The translations under genes and the position numbers were made by a program. Below the pieces are notes generated by a model. The model was given only the letters and a program-made list of their open reading frames with translations, searched no databases and was not told where the DNA came from. This document shows positions 27,508-36,061 of a stretch of 64,000 nt of DNA, in pieces. Origin of the DNA: Cupriavidus alkaliphilus (GTDB lineage: Bacteria > Pseudomonadota > Gammaproteobacteria > Burkholderiales > Burkholderiaceae); assembly GCF_900094595.1 (NCBI RefSeq), contig NZ_FMAD01000005.1, positions 186,001 through 250,000 of the forward strand, written 5' to 3'. Numbering within the stretch: the stretch's first letter is position 1; every line of letters begins with the position of its first letter.

Positions 27508-28437
27508 CTACTGCCCCATAAGCATCAAATCCAGGTTCTGCACCGCAGCGCCCGATGCCCCCTTGCCAAGGTTGTCGAACACCGCGGACAGCAGCACATG
27601 CCCGTTTTCGACGTTATGAAATACGCTCAGCTGCATGTCGTTCGTACCGTTCAGCGCTTGCGGATCCAGATGAGTCAGGGCGCCCGATTCGTGCAGCGGC
27701 AAGACCCGTACGTAAGTTGCCTCGGCATAGTGGCGCGCAAGGCAGGCGTGTAACGTGGCGCCATCCACGCCGGGCCCCAGTTGCCGCAGCGCCAGCGGCA
27801 CCGTCAGCACGATGCCCTGGCGGAAGGCTCCGTACGCCGGGACGAAAATGGGACGCTGCGCAAGGCAGGCGTGCTGCTGGATCTCGGGCGCGTGCTTGTG
27901 CGCGAGTTCCAGGCCGTAGACCTGGTATGACGGCGCATTGGCGGCTCCCGGTCCCTCATATTCCTCCACGCCGGCACGCCCGCGTCCGGAGTAGCCGGAT
28001 ACCGCATGCACGCTGATCGGGTAATCGGCCGGGATGAGCCCGGCCTGTGCCAGCGGACGCAGCAAGCCAACCGCCCCCGTCGGATAGCAACCGGGATTGG
28101 TGACCCGAGATGCGTTGGCAATCTTCCCGGCCTGCCCCGGCGCCATTTCCGGAAACCCGTAGGTCCAGTCCGCATGTGTGCGATGAGCGGAGCTGGCGTC
28201 GATCACCCGCACGGCGGGATTGACAATGGCGCCCACTGCCTCGCGCGCGGCGGCATCCGGCAGGCAGAGGATGGCGATATCGCAGCCGTTGATGGCTTCT
28301 GCGCGCCGCCGCGCATCCTTGCGCTCCGCAGCGGGAAGTGTGAACAACCGGATGTCGGTCCGGTTGCGCAGCCGCTCGTGGATCTGCAGCCCGGTGGTGC
28401 CTTGGTCGCCGTCGATAAAAACTACGGGAGAGCTCAT
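27508..28437 (-). CDS. argC: N-acetyl-gamma-glutamyl-phosphate reductase, type 2
   Basis: A 309-residue cytosolic enzyme of arginine synthesis that reduces N-acetyl-glutamyl phosphate to the semialdehyde with NADPH. The length and the opening [19 protein letters not shown] match the short type 2 ArgC. The catalytic Cys is in [18 protein letters not shown] and the conserved [13 protein letters not shown] follows. It is not beside other arg genes; instead a LysR gene is divergent from it. It could be a second copy beside a housekeeping type 1 argC elsewhere. Confidence 0.92.
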   Translation of the reverse strand: MSSPVVFIDGDQGTTGLQIHERLRNRTDIRLFTLPAAERKDARRRAEAINGCDIAILCLPDAAAREAVGAIVNPAVRVIDASSAHRTHADWTYGFPEMAPGQAGKIANASRVTNPGCYPTGAVGLLRPLAQAGLIPADYPISVHAVSGYSGRGRAGVEEYEGPGAANAPSYQVYGLELAHKHAPEIQQHACLAQRPIFVPAYGAFRQGIVLTVPLALRQLGPGVDGATLHACLARHYAEATYVRVLPLHESGALTHLDPQALNGTNDMQLSVFHNVENGHVLLSAVFDNLGKGASGAAVQNLDLMLMGQ

Positions 28438-28566
28438 GGGTGGTTGACTCCGCTGCCTGGGGGTTGAACAAGTAAAACCAAGCCCCTATGTTGCGCGGGG
28501 GACTAGAATAGGGAAAGTTGAATTTCATAACCAGGACATTCAGCTTTCCTGAATCTGGATTCCGTC

Positions 28567-29451
28567 ATGCGAGAGATCAGCCTGGACCGCCTGCGCACTC
28601 TGGTCGCAGTTACCGACCGTGCTTCCTTTGCCGATGCGGCGCGCGCCTTGCACCTGGCGCCGCCAACGGTCAGCCTTCACATCGCCGAACTCGAAGACCG
28701 CATCGGGTCTCCACTGCTGATACGCAAGCGCGGCCATGTGGGACCAACGCCTATCGGCGAAGTGCTGGTGGAGCGCGCGCGCCGGCTGCTGGCCGACGCG
28801 GAGCAGGCGCTGGATGATATTCAACGCCAGGTAGACGGACTCGAAGGGCGTGCGCGTATCGGCGCGTCAACGGGCGTGATCGCGCACCTGCTGCCGCAAG
28901 CGCTGGAGGTCCTGCGCGAGCACCATCCCGCCATCGACATCCAGATTGCCGTGCATACCTCGGAAGAAACCCTGTCCCGGCTGGTGGATGGAACGCTGGA
29001 TATCGGGGTAGTTGCGCTGCCTCAGCCCCCGGTGGCCGGACTGGTGATAAAACCCTGGCGCCGCGACCCGGTGATGGCCTTTGTGCCGGCGCACTGGCGG
29101 TGCCCGGCCCGCGTTACCCCCGAATGGCTCGCCGCCCAACCGCTCATTCTCAATGACGCGACCACGCGTCTGTCGCGCCTGACGGCGGAGTGGTTTGCGA
29201 CCGGGGGGCAGCACCCGGCGCCGCGCATTCAACTCAACTACAACGACGCGATCAAGAGTCTGGTGGCGGCAGGTTACGGCGCGGCGCTGTTGCCCCATGA
29301 GGCCACTACGCCATTGCCCGACAGTCGCATTGTCATGCGCCCGTTGCGGCCCGCGTTGTGGCGACGGCTCGGTATTGCCCATCGTGCGGGGTACGTTGAG
29401 CGCTCCACGCAACACGTGCTGGATGTGTTGTGGGATTTGCGATTGCCGTAG
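28567..29451 (+). CDS. LysR family transcriptional regulator
   Basis: A 294-residue regulator. The helix-turn-helix is FADAARALHLAPPTVSLHIA and the effector domain has TLDIGVVALPQPPVAG and AAGYGAALLPHEA. It is divergent from argC across 129 bp, so argC is its likely target. The ligand is unknown; arginine or another amino acid would be sensible. Confidence 0.9.
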   Translation: MREISLDRLRTLVAVTDRASFADAARALHLAPPTVSLHIAELEDRIGSPLLIRKRGHVGPTPIGEVLVERARRLLADAEQALDDIQRQVDGLEGRARIGASTGVIAHLLPQALEVLREHHPAIDIQIAVHTSEETLSRLVDGTLDIGVVALPQPPVAGLVIKPWRRDPVMAFVPAHWRCPARVTPEWLAAQPLILNDATTRLSRLTAEWFATGGQHPAPRIQLNYNDAIKSLVAAGYGAALLPHEATTPLPDSRIVMRPLRPALWRRLGIAHRAGYVERSTQHVLDVLWDLRLP

Positions 29452-29843
29452 GCGTTGCACGCGGAACAAACGCCGGTCTTCCCACTTCTCCGCCGCCGGT
29501 AACGCCGCAGCATCTCAGTCTTAAATTAAGTTCATATTGCCTGCCCTGTCGCCGCTGACTAGTATTCTGAGACAAAAAACACAGGGGGGCTTCCATGCGG
29601 CCAATTCAGGTTTCCCTCGCAGGCAGGCGACGCTCCGGCAACTGGTTGCATGCACAGACCTGCCCCGGCCTGCCGCTCCTGCCCGACGCGCGCGCGGCGT
29701 CACGCTGCCGACGGCCTCATCGCTACCGACATCCCCAGCCTGCCGCCTGATCCAGGCCGGCAGCGCCGCGGCGCATGGCGTGCGCAGATAGCGCGCCGGC
29801 ACCGCAGCCCCTGCCGATGATCTCCCTTTCGTGCGGGGGCAAG
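29452..29843. other. Region upstream of the sigma-54 activator
   Basis: This stretch between the LysR gene and the start I prefer for the activator contains an AT-richer island (about 29518-29585) that probably carries the activator promoter. I found no separate gene, repeat or terminator I trust here. In-frame alternative activator starts lie at 29775 and 29817. Confidence 0.4.
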
Positions 29844-31208
29844 ATGCGCGTAGTGCTGTATCACGACGATCGTGCCAGGCTCGAGCGCGATTTGCACGAG
29901 CATGGTTTGCCCGACCACCTGCCGCTGGACGAGAACGCGCGCGGCATGCTGGCGGTGCTGGTGGTGGCCGATGGCAATCGCGTCACCGAGGCCGCGCAGC
30001 GCTGGCTGCGCGCCGAGCCGCGCGCCGACGCCTTTATCGCCGGATGCACCGCCGCCACCCGCTGCCATTGCATCCCCCAGGCATGGTGGCCCACCACCGT
30101 ATGCGACCTGGTCTGCGCGCCGGACCATGACGCACTGCTGACCGAACTGGCCTCGCGGCTGTGCCGCCTGGCCGAGATCGAGGACGTGCTGGATGCGCCG
30201 TGGTTGCGCGAGCGCGCCGTGGGCGACTCGCCGGCATGGCGCGCCACCTTGCGCGCGGTGGCGCAGGTGGGCCGCTATGGCCGCGGCACCTGCCTGCTGC
30301 TTGGCGAAAGCGGCTGCGGCAAGGAACTGCTGGCACGGCTGGTCCACGATCTCGATCCGGAGCGCCATCGCGCGCCATTCGTGGTGGTGGATTGCACCAC
30401 GCTGAGCCCGGAGCTGTCGGGCAGCGAGCTGTTCGGCCATGCCAAGGGCGCCTTCACCCACGCCGTCTCGGCACGCGACGGCGCCGTGGCAATGGCGGAT
30501 GGCGGCACGCTGTTCCTGGATGAAGTGGGCGAGCTGCAACTGCCGTTGCAGGCGCGCCTGCTGCGCGTGATCCAGGAACGCATGTACAAGCGCGTGGGCG
30601 AGGATACCTGGCGCAAGTCGGATTTCCGGCTGACGTGCGCGACCAATCGCGACCTCGAGGCCGAGGTGCAGGCCGGCCGGTTTCGCAGCGACCTGTACTT
30701 CCGCATTACCCAGTGGACCGTGCGCGCGCCCTCGCTGGCCGAGCGCCGCGAGGATATCCCGCTGCTGGTGCGGCATTTCCTTGCGCAGAGCCTGGCCGGC
30801 ACCGGGCCGGGCCTGCCGCTCGTGATGCCGGAGGTCATGCATTACCTGGCGACGCGCGACTACCAGGGCAATGTGCGCGAACTGCGCAATGTGGTGTCGC
30901 GCCTGGCCGAGCGCCAGCGCGGCTTTCAGGTGATCAGCACAGGCGGGCTCGACGGCCCCATGCCGGGGCTGCGGACCGAACTTGCGGCGGACATCGTCAA
31001 CCCCTGGCCGGAAGCGCTGCGGCATGCCATCGAGGGCGCACTGGACGCCGGGCTAGGCCTGAAGCATATCGGCCAGATCGCCGAGTCCATGGCGGTGCAG
31101 GTGGCCGAGAGCCGCCACGGCTGCACCAGCCGCGCGGCCGAACTGCTGCAGGTCACGCCGCGGGCGCTGCAGTTGCGGCGGCAGGTGCGGCCCGCGCCGT
31201 CGGCGTGA
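29844..31208 (+). CDS. Sigma-54-dependent transcriptional activator
   Basis: A 454-residue enhancer-binding protein; the frame is open to 29775 (477 residues), but MRVVLYHDD after GGGGGCAAG begins the first folded strand. Order: a short N-terminal sensory part (~130 residues, no clear phosphorylatable Asp), the AAA+ domain and a C-terminal Fis-type helix (TSRAAELLQVTPRALQLRRQ). Walker A is GESGCGKE, Walker B is GGTLFLDE and the Arg-finger region is GRFRSDLYFR. The sigma-54-contact loop reads GAFTHA instead of GAFTGA. Its 3' end overlaps the convergent amidohydrolase gene by 56 bp. It is the obvious candidate to drive the sigma-54 promoter at 38519. Confidence 0.88.
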   Translation: MRVVLYHDDRARLERDLHEHGLPDHLPLDENARGMLAVLVVADGNRVTEAAQRWLRAEPRADAFIAGCTAATRCHCIPQAWWPTTVCDLVCAPDHDALLTELASRLCRLAEIEDVLDAPWLRERAVGDSPAWRATLRAVAQVGRYGRGTCLLLGESGCGKELLARLVHDLDPERHRAPFVVVDCTTLSPELSGSELFGHAKGAFTHAVSARDGAVAMADGGTLFLDEVGELQLPLQARLLRVIQERMYKRVGEDTWRKSDFRLTCATNRDLEAEVQAGRFRSDLYFRITQWTVRAPSLAERREDIPLLVRHFLAQSLAGTGPGLPLVMPEVMHYLATRDYQGNVRELRNVVSRLAERQRGFQVISTGGLDGPMPGLRTELAADIVNPWPEALRHAIEGALDAGLGLKHIGQIAESMAVQVAESRHGCTSRAAELLQVTPRALQLRRQVRPAPSA

Positions 31209-32010
31209 TGCGCTGGCCGATGCGCTGGCTGATGCGCTGGCCGATGCGCGCATTGTTTCTGCTGGGCGTTGGCGGCGGCAGCGCTACCCGCGCCAGCAGG
31301 CGCAACGCATTGCCACCGGCCATGCGCGCGAATGCCTCCGGCGTGGGACGCAGGGCACGCAGCTTGGCCAGCTCCAGGCCGGGGTGCAGCCACGGGCCGT
31401 CGGAACCGAACAGCAGCTTGCCGGGGCCGGCGCGCCGGAACGCTTCCTCCAGCACGTCGAAGCGCCGCACGCCCGAGGTATCGGCAAACAGGTTGGGATA
31501 GCGCGCGACCAGGTCCACCACTTGCCGCTGCGCCGCCCAGTCGTCGGCAAAACTGCCCAGGTGCGCGAACACGAACGCCACCTCGGGATGGGTCTGTGCC
31601 AGCAGGCGCAGCGCGCCAGTCTCGCCGCCGGGGTCGTACAGCACCGGCAGGCGCCAGTGGCGCGCGGCATCGCAGACCTGCCGGTGGATCGGAGCATCGT
31701 GCCGATGCACCTTGATGCCGCGCAGGCCCAACCGCAGTACCGCTTCCTCGATCATGCGATGCACGCGGTGCCGGTCGCGTTCGGCATGTACCATGGCAAA
31801 GCCGGTAAAGCGCCCGGGATCCGCGCGCACCAGTGCCGCCACGTCGCGGTTGCCGCGCAGGTAGTCCGACTGGAACACCGGCAGCAGCACCGAATGCGCG
31901 ATGCCGGCCTGCCGCGCGCGCCGGACGTAGTCGGCCAGCGGCGCGGTGGTGTCCCACGGTCCCGTCATGCCGTCGCCCTGCCCGGCATGGACATGGAAAT
32001 CGACGATCAT
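31153..32010 (-). CDS. Amidohydrolase family protein (COG2159-like)
   Basis: A 285-residue TIM-barrel metal hydrolase or decarboxylase. Metal-site motifs are DFHVHAG (HxH), RGIKVHRHDA, FVFAHLGSF and LFGSDGPWLHPG (terminal Asp), in the order of the 2-pyrone/ACMSD-like amidohydrolase 2 family. It is the last gene of the minus operon, and its ATG overlaps the stop of the GIY-YIG-like gene (ATGA). Its last ~40 residues, after the barrel, are low complexity (RIGQRISQRIGQRI then Ala-rich). They are encoded by 12-bp repeats and by sequence shared with the convergent activator gene, so they are probably a recent read-through extension. Confidence 0.83.
   Translation of the reverse strand: MIVDFHVHAGQGDGMTGPWDTTAPLADYVRRARQAGIAHSVLLPVFQSDYLRGNRDVAALVRADPGRFTGFAMVHAERDRHRVHRMIEEAVLRLGLRGIKVHRHDAPIHRQVCDAARHWRLPVLYDPGGETGALRLLAQTHPEVAFVFAHLGSFADDWAAQRQVVDLVARYPNLFADTSGVRRFDVLEEAFRRAGPGKLLFGSDGPWLHPGLELAKLRALRPTPEAFARMAGGNALRLLARVALPPPTPSRNNARIGQRISQRIGQRITPTARAAPAAATAAPAA
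31207..31248. repeat. 12-bp tandem repeat
   Basis: Units GATGCGCTGGCC, GATGCGCTGGCT, GATGCGCTGGCC and a partial GATGCG. On the minus strand they encode the RIGQRISQRIGQRI tail of the amidohydrolase. They begin at the stop codon of the convergent activator gene. Confidence 0.8.
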
Positions 32011-32816
32011 CGCGACAGCTCGAAGCGCTGGCCGGGCCCGTACTGCAGGTCATTGCCGGCAGCGAGGATGCCGGCCGGGACCAGGTTGCGGATCGACAGG
32101 CCGCTGCCGACGGTGACCGTGCCGCGCAGCTTGTCATTGGCCAGCGCGAAGCCCTTGTTGGCGAGCGTGCGCACGATGGCGTGCTCGACCGCCGCGCGCT
32201 CGCCGGCGCTGGCCACGTTGGCCGTCCATACCGTCAATGGCGGCGCGCAAGTGCACGCGGCGCCGGCGCGCGCGCTGCCCTGGCGCGCGTGGTACCAGCC
32301 ATGCACCCCCAGCCGCGCCGGCAGGCTCGCTGCCGTGCCGACATAGACCGGCGTCGCGCCGCGCTGGAACAGGTAGACGCCACCACCGCGCGTGGCGCGC
32401 GCGGCGGCGTCCAGGCTCGGCCAGCGCCGCCATTGCAGCGTCACGTTGGCGGATCTTGGCGCGGACTCGAACGCCAGTTCGGCAAGCGCTGGCTCGCTCT
32501 CATACCGGCTTGCCGGCGCGCGCCAGCGGTCCAGGCTGAGACCAACCAGCGACAGGCGCCCCGCCTGCCGCCGCGCCAGCAGGCAGGCGCGGCAGCACGC
32601 GCCGCCGCGGTCCAGCCGGCTCTCGTACCGCGCCGTGCCGCGGCGCGTAGGCGTGCCGATGCGCCGTGCGCGCGCCACCAGTTGGCGCAGGTCGGTCAGC
32701 AGTGCCTGCGGCGGCGTGCCGGCCGGGTAGCGGCGCACCTCCGCCAACAGCCGCAGCAGCCGGCGCATGCGCCATGGCGCCAGTTCCAGTGTTTCACCTT
32801 CCGCAGTCTTGAACAT
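32007..32816 (-). CDS. GIY-YIG-like nuclease-fold protein
   Basis: A 269-residue protein. The central part GGGVYLFQRGATPVYVGTAA then LPARLGVH resembles the GIY-YIG core: GVY for GIY, YVG for YIG, then Arg and His. A downstream Glu in AAVEHAIVRTLANKG is at a plausible metal-binding place. The ~170 residues before it (WRMRRLLRLLAEVRRYPAGT) are Arg-rich and not recognised. The role is open: DNA nicking, or a non-catalytic use of the fold. The start 32816 follows GGGAGAGCC and lies inside the end of the upstream gene; the stop overlaps the amidohydrolase start. A longer frame (to 32921) exists. Confidence 0.68.
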   Translation of the reverse strand: MFKTAEGETLELAPWRMRRLLRLLAEVRRYPAGTPPQALLTDLRQLVARARRIGTPTRRGTARYESRLDRGGACCRACLLARRQAGRLSLVGLSLDRWRAPASRYESEPALAELAFESAPRSANVTLQWRRWPSLDAAARATRGGGVYLFQRGATPVYVGTAASLPARLGVHGWYHARQGSARAGAACTCAPPLTVWTANVASAGERAAVEHAIVRTLANKGFALANDKLRGTVTVGSGLSIRNLVPAGILAAGNDLQYGPGQRFELSR

Positions 32817-33933
32817 GGAGGCTCTCCCGATAGGCCGGCGGCGCACGCCCGCGCGGCGCGGCCGGCTGGCCCGCCAGCAAGGCAAGCGCCGCCAGCAGGC
32901 CGTCAATCTCTTGCGGCGCATGGCTGGCGCGCACCACCACCGCCACGGCGCAGCGCCCTTCGGCCTGCCGCAGCAACGCCGTGCGGAAGCCAGCCGCGCG
33001 CAGCCCCGCGTGCAGGGCGCGCGTGCGCCCGGCAGACCCCAGCCGCAATTGCTGCATTGGGTGCAATGGCACGCTCACCTGCAGGTCCGGCAAGCGGTGC
33101 TGCGCCAGCCAGCGCAAACCCCGCCGCAGGCGCCGCACCCGCTCCAGCAACGCCGCCCGCAGCGCGTCGCCGTCGCGGCGATTGCGCGCCAGCGCGTTCA
33201 GCCCGGCCAGCAGCGCGGCCTGCGAAGCCGCGCTGCAATGGGCCTGGGTCGGGCCGTCGCGGGCGATGTCGCCCACCAGCGCGGCGGGGCCGCACAGCGT
33301 GGCCAGCGGCGCGCCGAAGGCCTTGGCCCACGATGCCAGCAGCAGCACCGGCTCGGCGGGCGCCAGGCCCGCATAGCGCAGCAGCCCCCCACCGCCGCTG
33401 CCCCAGGGTCGTCCGGGGCCGGGTTGCGTGCCTGCCAGCCCCAGCAACTGCGTGTGGTCGGCCACCACCAGGCCGCCACGTTCACGCACCAGCGCGAGAT
33501 AGCGGCGCAGCGCCACAGGCGCGCCTTCGCGGCGCGTGCCGTCGGTCACGACCGCGGGCGGACGGGTGCCGGTGCCCTGGCGCAATTGGCGCGCCAAGTC
33601 GGCCAGGTCGGCATGGCGGAACAGCGTGACCGGGGCGCCAAGCCCGCGCACCCGCTCGAGCCCCCAGCGCATCACCGGATAGAGGGTGTCATCCGCCACC
33701 AGCGCATGGGTGCGCCCGAGCCGGTCGAACAGGTCGAGCGACAGGTGCAGCGTCGACGGGCCGGCCAGGCCCGCCTCGCACCCTTGCAGCGCGGCCGCCT
33801 GCGCCGCCAGCGTGCCGGCCAGCGGCGACACGGCCAGCGCGGCGGGCGTGCCGGTCGTCAGCGCCGCATAGCTGCCCAGCTGCGCGGCGGGATGCGACAT
33901 GCCCAGGTAGAGCGCCGACGCGAAATCGATCAT
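32794..33933 (-). CDS. AONS-like fold-type I PLP enzyme
   Basis: A 379-residue protein similar in plan to 8-amino-7-oxononanoate synthase and 2-amino-3-ketobutyrate ligase. It opens FASALYLGMSHPAA, has the PLP-ring Asp in GLVVADHTQLLGLAGT and the probable PLP-binding Lys in LLASWAKAFGAPLATLCGP. Relatives condense an amino acid with an acyl thioester, releasing CO2. The glycine-loop and C-terminal region diverge, so substrate and activity are uncertain. It is in the middle of the six-gene operon, away from any biotin genes. Its end overlaps the next gene by 23 bp. Confidence 0.75.
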   Translation of the reverse strand: MIDFASALYLGMSHPAAQLGSYAALTTGTPAALAVSPLAGTLAAQAAALQGCEAGLAGPSTLHLSLDLFDRLGRTHALVADDTLYPVMRWGLERVRGLGAPVTLFRHADLADLARQLRQGTGTRPPAVVTDGTRREGAPVALRRYLALVRERGGLVVADHTQLLGLAGTQPGPGRPWGSGGGGLLRYAGLAPAEPVLLLASWAKAFGAPLATLCGPAALVGDIARDGPTQAHCSAASQAALLAGLNALARNRRDGDALRAALLERVRRLRRGLRWLAQHRLPDLQVSVPLHPMQQLRLGSAGRTRALHAGLRAAGFRTALLRQAEGRCAVAVVVRASHAPQEIDGLLAALALLAGQPAAPRGRAPPAYRESLHVQDCGR

Positions 33934-33984
33934 GGCCGCCTGCCTCTGCTCTCGCCTGTCCCTGCCGTCCGCGCCGTGCGCCGG

Positions 33985-36042
33985 TCAGGCCACCCGCGCA
34001 CTACGGTGCTCTTGCAGCCGGCGCAGCAGGTGCATGCCCGGCACCTGCACGTCGACCGGCTCGGCGCCGATGTCCACGCCGGTGACGGCCCGGTACGAGT
34101 GGATATAGGTCTGGATCTCGGGGCGGAAATACGCTGCCCAGTTCGCCGCGTTGGACGGATCGGTGACCGAATTCCAGTCGCTCCAGCGGATCGACGACAC
34201 GATCTGTTCGCCGGTGGTGGCCAGCTGCCAGAACTGGTAGGTATTGGTATCGCCCCACCCCTGCAGCTTGCGCATGCTTTCCACCGAGTGCATCCACGGC
34301 TCCGGATACGCGATCATCGAGCGCCGCGGCAGGAACTCGCGGAATTCCGGCCGCGCCAGGATCCACTGCTGCATCATCATCTCGATGCGCGAGGTGGTCG
34401 GCAGGTCGCCGAACTGGTTATGCGCGCCCTCGGACAGGATCAGGTGCACCTCGCGCAGCGCGTTCAGCAGCGGGAAGCCATCGGGCACCACGGTGGTATC
34501 GTCGGCCTGCCGGAAGAACGGCACGCACAGGTTCAGCAGCGTATGGAACGCGCCCAGGAACTTGCTGCGGCTGTCGGCCGGCTGGATGCGCGGCACCGCG
34601 CGCCCGAACAGCCGGAAGCCATACTCGTGCAGGTACTCGGCCCCGCGCCGCTCGATCGGCAGCCGGTGCTGTTCATCCTGTACCCAGCCCCAGATGATGT
34701 TGCTCACCGGCCGCAGCGGGTCCAGCTCGAGCTGGTTGAGCGGATCGTTGGGCCCGCCGGACAGGTTCTGGAAGCGGCGCGAGATGGCGTTCATGGTCTG
34801 CACCAGCTGCAGCTCCTCCATCCAGTAGCTCCAGATCAGTTCGATCAGCGGCGGCGCGCTCAGCTTGGCCGAGATGTCGTTGTTCCAGTGCTGCAGCCAC
34901 AGGCAGCCGTCACCGCACGGGCCTTCGTCGCGCGGCACCAGTTCGCGCGAGCTCGACAGCGGCTCGGCGGAATGCGTGGCGGGATGTTCCACGCTACCGG
35001 AACGCGCGATGGACTCGCGCATGCTGTCGACGGTACGCCCCGCGTCGGTGCCTTGCAGGCCCTGCACCACGCGCTCCAGGTATGGCAGCGTGGGTGACCC
35101 GCTCTTGCCGAAATACTGGCTGGCGACGTCCTCCACCTGTGCCGGCTCCAGCCGCAGCCCGAGCCGTTCATTGGCCAGCCGGATCGCGGCTTCATCGGTC
35201 CGCAGCAGCCTGGCGATGGCGCCGCTGTCGTGCGGGGACGGCACCACGGCGCCCCACGTCACCACGAAGGCCTCGGTGGCCACCTTCAGCGCGCGGTAGG
35301 CGTCGGTGTCCGAGAACGGCAGGAAGCGGCGCCGGCTCAGCCGCGCGGCTTCGTCGTACAGCGCCGGGCCGCCGGGTGCGCCCGGGCGGGCGGGCAGCGG
35401 GCTGGTGCCGAAGAACAGCAGGTCCACCTGGCGCGCGTAGTTGTCCCAGCTCAGCATGTCGGCGTTGCGCTTGATCAGCAGCCACAGCGCCCAGTCCGCC
35501 GTCAGGTCGCGCGAGGTGCGCTTGAGGCTGATTGCCGGCTCGCGGTAGTCCTTCACCCCCACCGGGCCGGAACGCACCCCGATCGGGTCGAACCCGGCCG
35601 CGCTGGTATCGTCGCCTTGCGGTCCGGCATCGTCACCGGCGTCAGGATGCGGCGGTGCCTTCAGCCGGCCCGTCACGGTGACCTCGCGCCGGCCGCCCAG
35701 CTTGGCCGCAGCGGCGAACAGCATCTCGTCCGGAATGCCCAGCGCCGCCAGCTTGCGCATGGTGTGCGCCACCTCGCTGAGCGCCGCGGGCAGCCCCTCT
35801 TCCTTGTGGCCCCAGTGGTCCGAGGGCCCGACGCGGATCTCCAGCCTGGCCTCGCTGCCAGGCTTGAGGCGCAGCTGCTCCATCTCGCGCGGCTCGCCTT
35901 CGCGGGCGTACACCGCCAGCTTCAGGTATTTCTGGCCTTCGGTCAGCCTGGTGAAGTCATAGTGCCAGTCACCGTCGGTATTGCCCGTCGGCACCAGCGC
36001 GTACTCCACGCGACCCGACTCCGTGTTCGTGTTCGTGTTCAT
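33985..36042 (-). CDS. Large protein of unknown function in the sigma-54 operon
   Basis: A 685-residue soluble protein; the ATG at 36042 follows AAGGAGAA, and a frame 6 codons longer exists. I do not recognise the family. The first ~110 residues look beta-rich (VEYALVPTGNTDGDWHYDF, LRLKPGSEARLEIRVG). Residues ~110-160 form a Pro/Asp linker. The rest is helical and Trp/His-rich (PCGDGCLWLQHWNNDISAKL, LNLCVPFFRQADD, LSEGAHNQFGDLPTTSRIEM). There is no signal peptide or membrane segment. By position it belongs with the metalloprotease (19 nt before it) and the PLP enzyme (51 nt after). Confidence 0.72.
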   Translation of the reverse strand: MNTNTNTESGRVEYALVPTGNTDGDWHYDFTRLTEGQKYLKLAVYAREGEPREMEQLRLKPGSEARLEIRVGPSDHWGHKEEGLPAALSEVAHTMRKLAALGIPDEMLFAAAAKLGGRREVTVTGRLKAPPHPDAGDDAGPQGDDTSAAGFDPIGVRSGPVGVKDYREPAISLKRTSRDLTADWALWLLIKRNADMLSWDNYARQVDLLFFGTSPLPARPGAPGGPALYDEAARLSRRRFLPFSDTDAYRALKVATEAFVVTWGAVVPSPHDSGAIARLLRTDEAAIRLANERLGLRLEPAQVEDVASQYFGKSGSPTLPYLERVVQGLQGTDAGRTVDSMRESIARSGSVEHPATHSAEPLSSSRELVPRDEGPCGDGCLWLQHWNNDISAKLSAPPLIELIWSYWMEELQLVQTMNAISRRFQNLSGGPNDPLNQLELDPLRPVSNIIWGWVQDEQHRLPIERRGAEYLHEYGFRLFGRAVPRIQPADSRSKFLGAFHTLLNLCVPFFRQADDTTVVPDGFPLLNALREVHLILSEGAHNQFGDLPTTSRIEMMMQQWILARPEFREFLPRRSMIAYPEPWMHSVESMRKLQGWGDTNTYQFWQLATTGEQIVSSIRWSDWNSVTDPSNAANWAAYFRPEIQTYIHSYRAVTGVDIGAEPVDVQVPGMHLLRRLQEHRSARVA

Positions 36043-36061
36043 CACGTTCTCCTTCAGCAAA

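Noticed and set aside
27477-27508. Inverted repeat GTGGCCGG/CCGGCCAC between the convergent LysR and argC genes as a terminator
   Set aside because: The loop is 16 nt and there is no T-tract, so support is too weak.
32767-35097. A 776-codon plus-strand open frame
   Set aside because: Antisense to the PLP-enzyme and 33985 genes; Arg/Gln/His-rich text with no motif.
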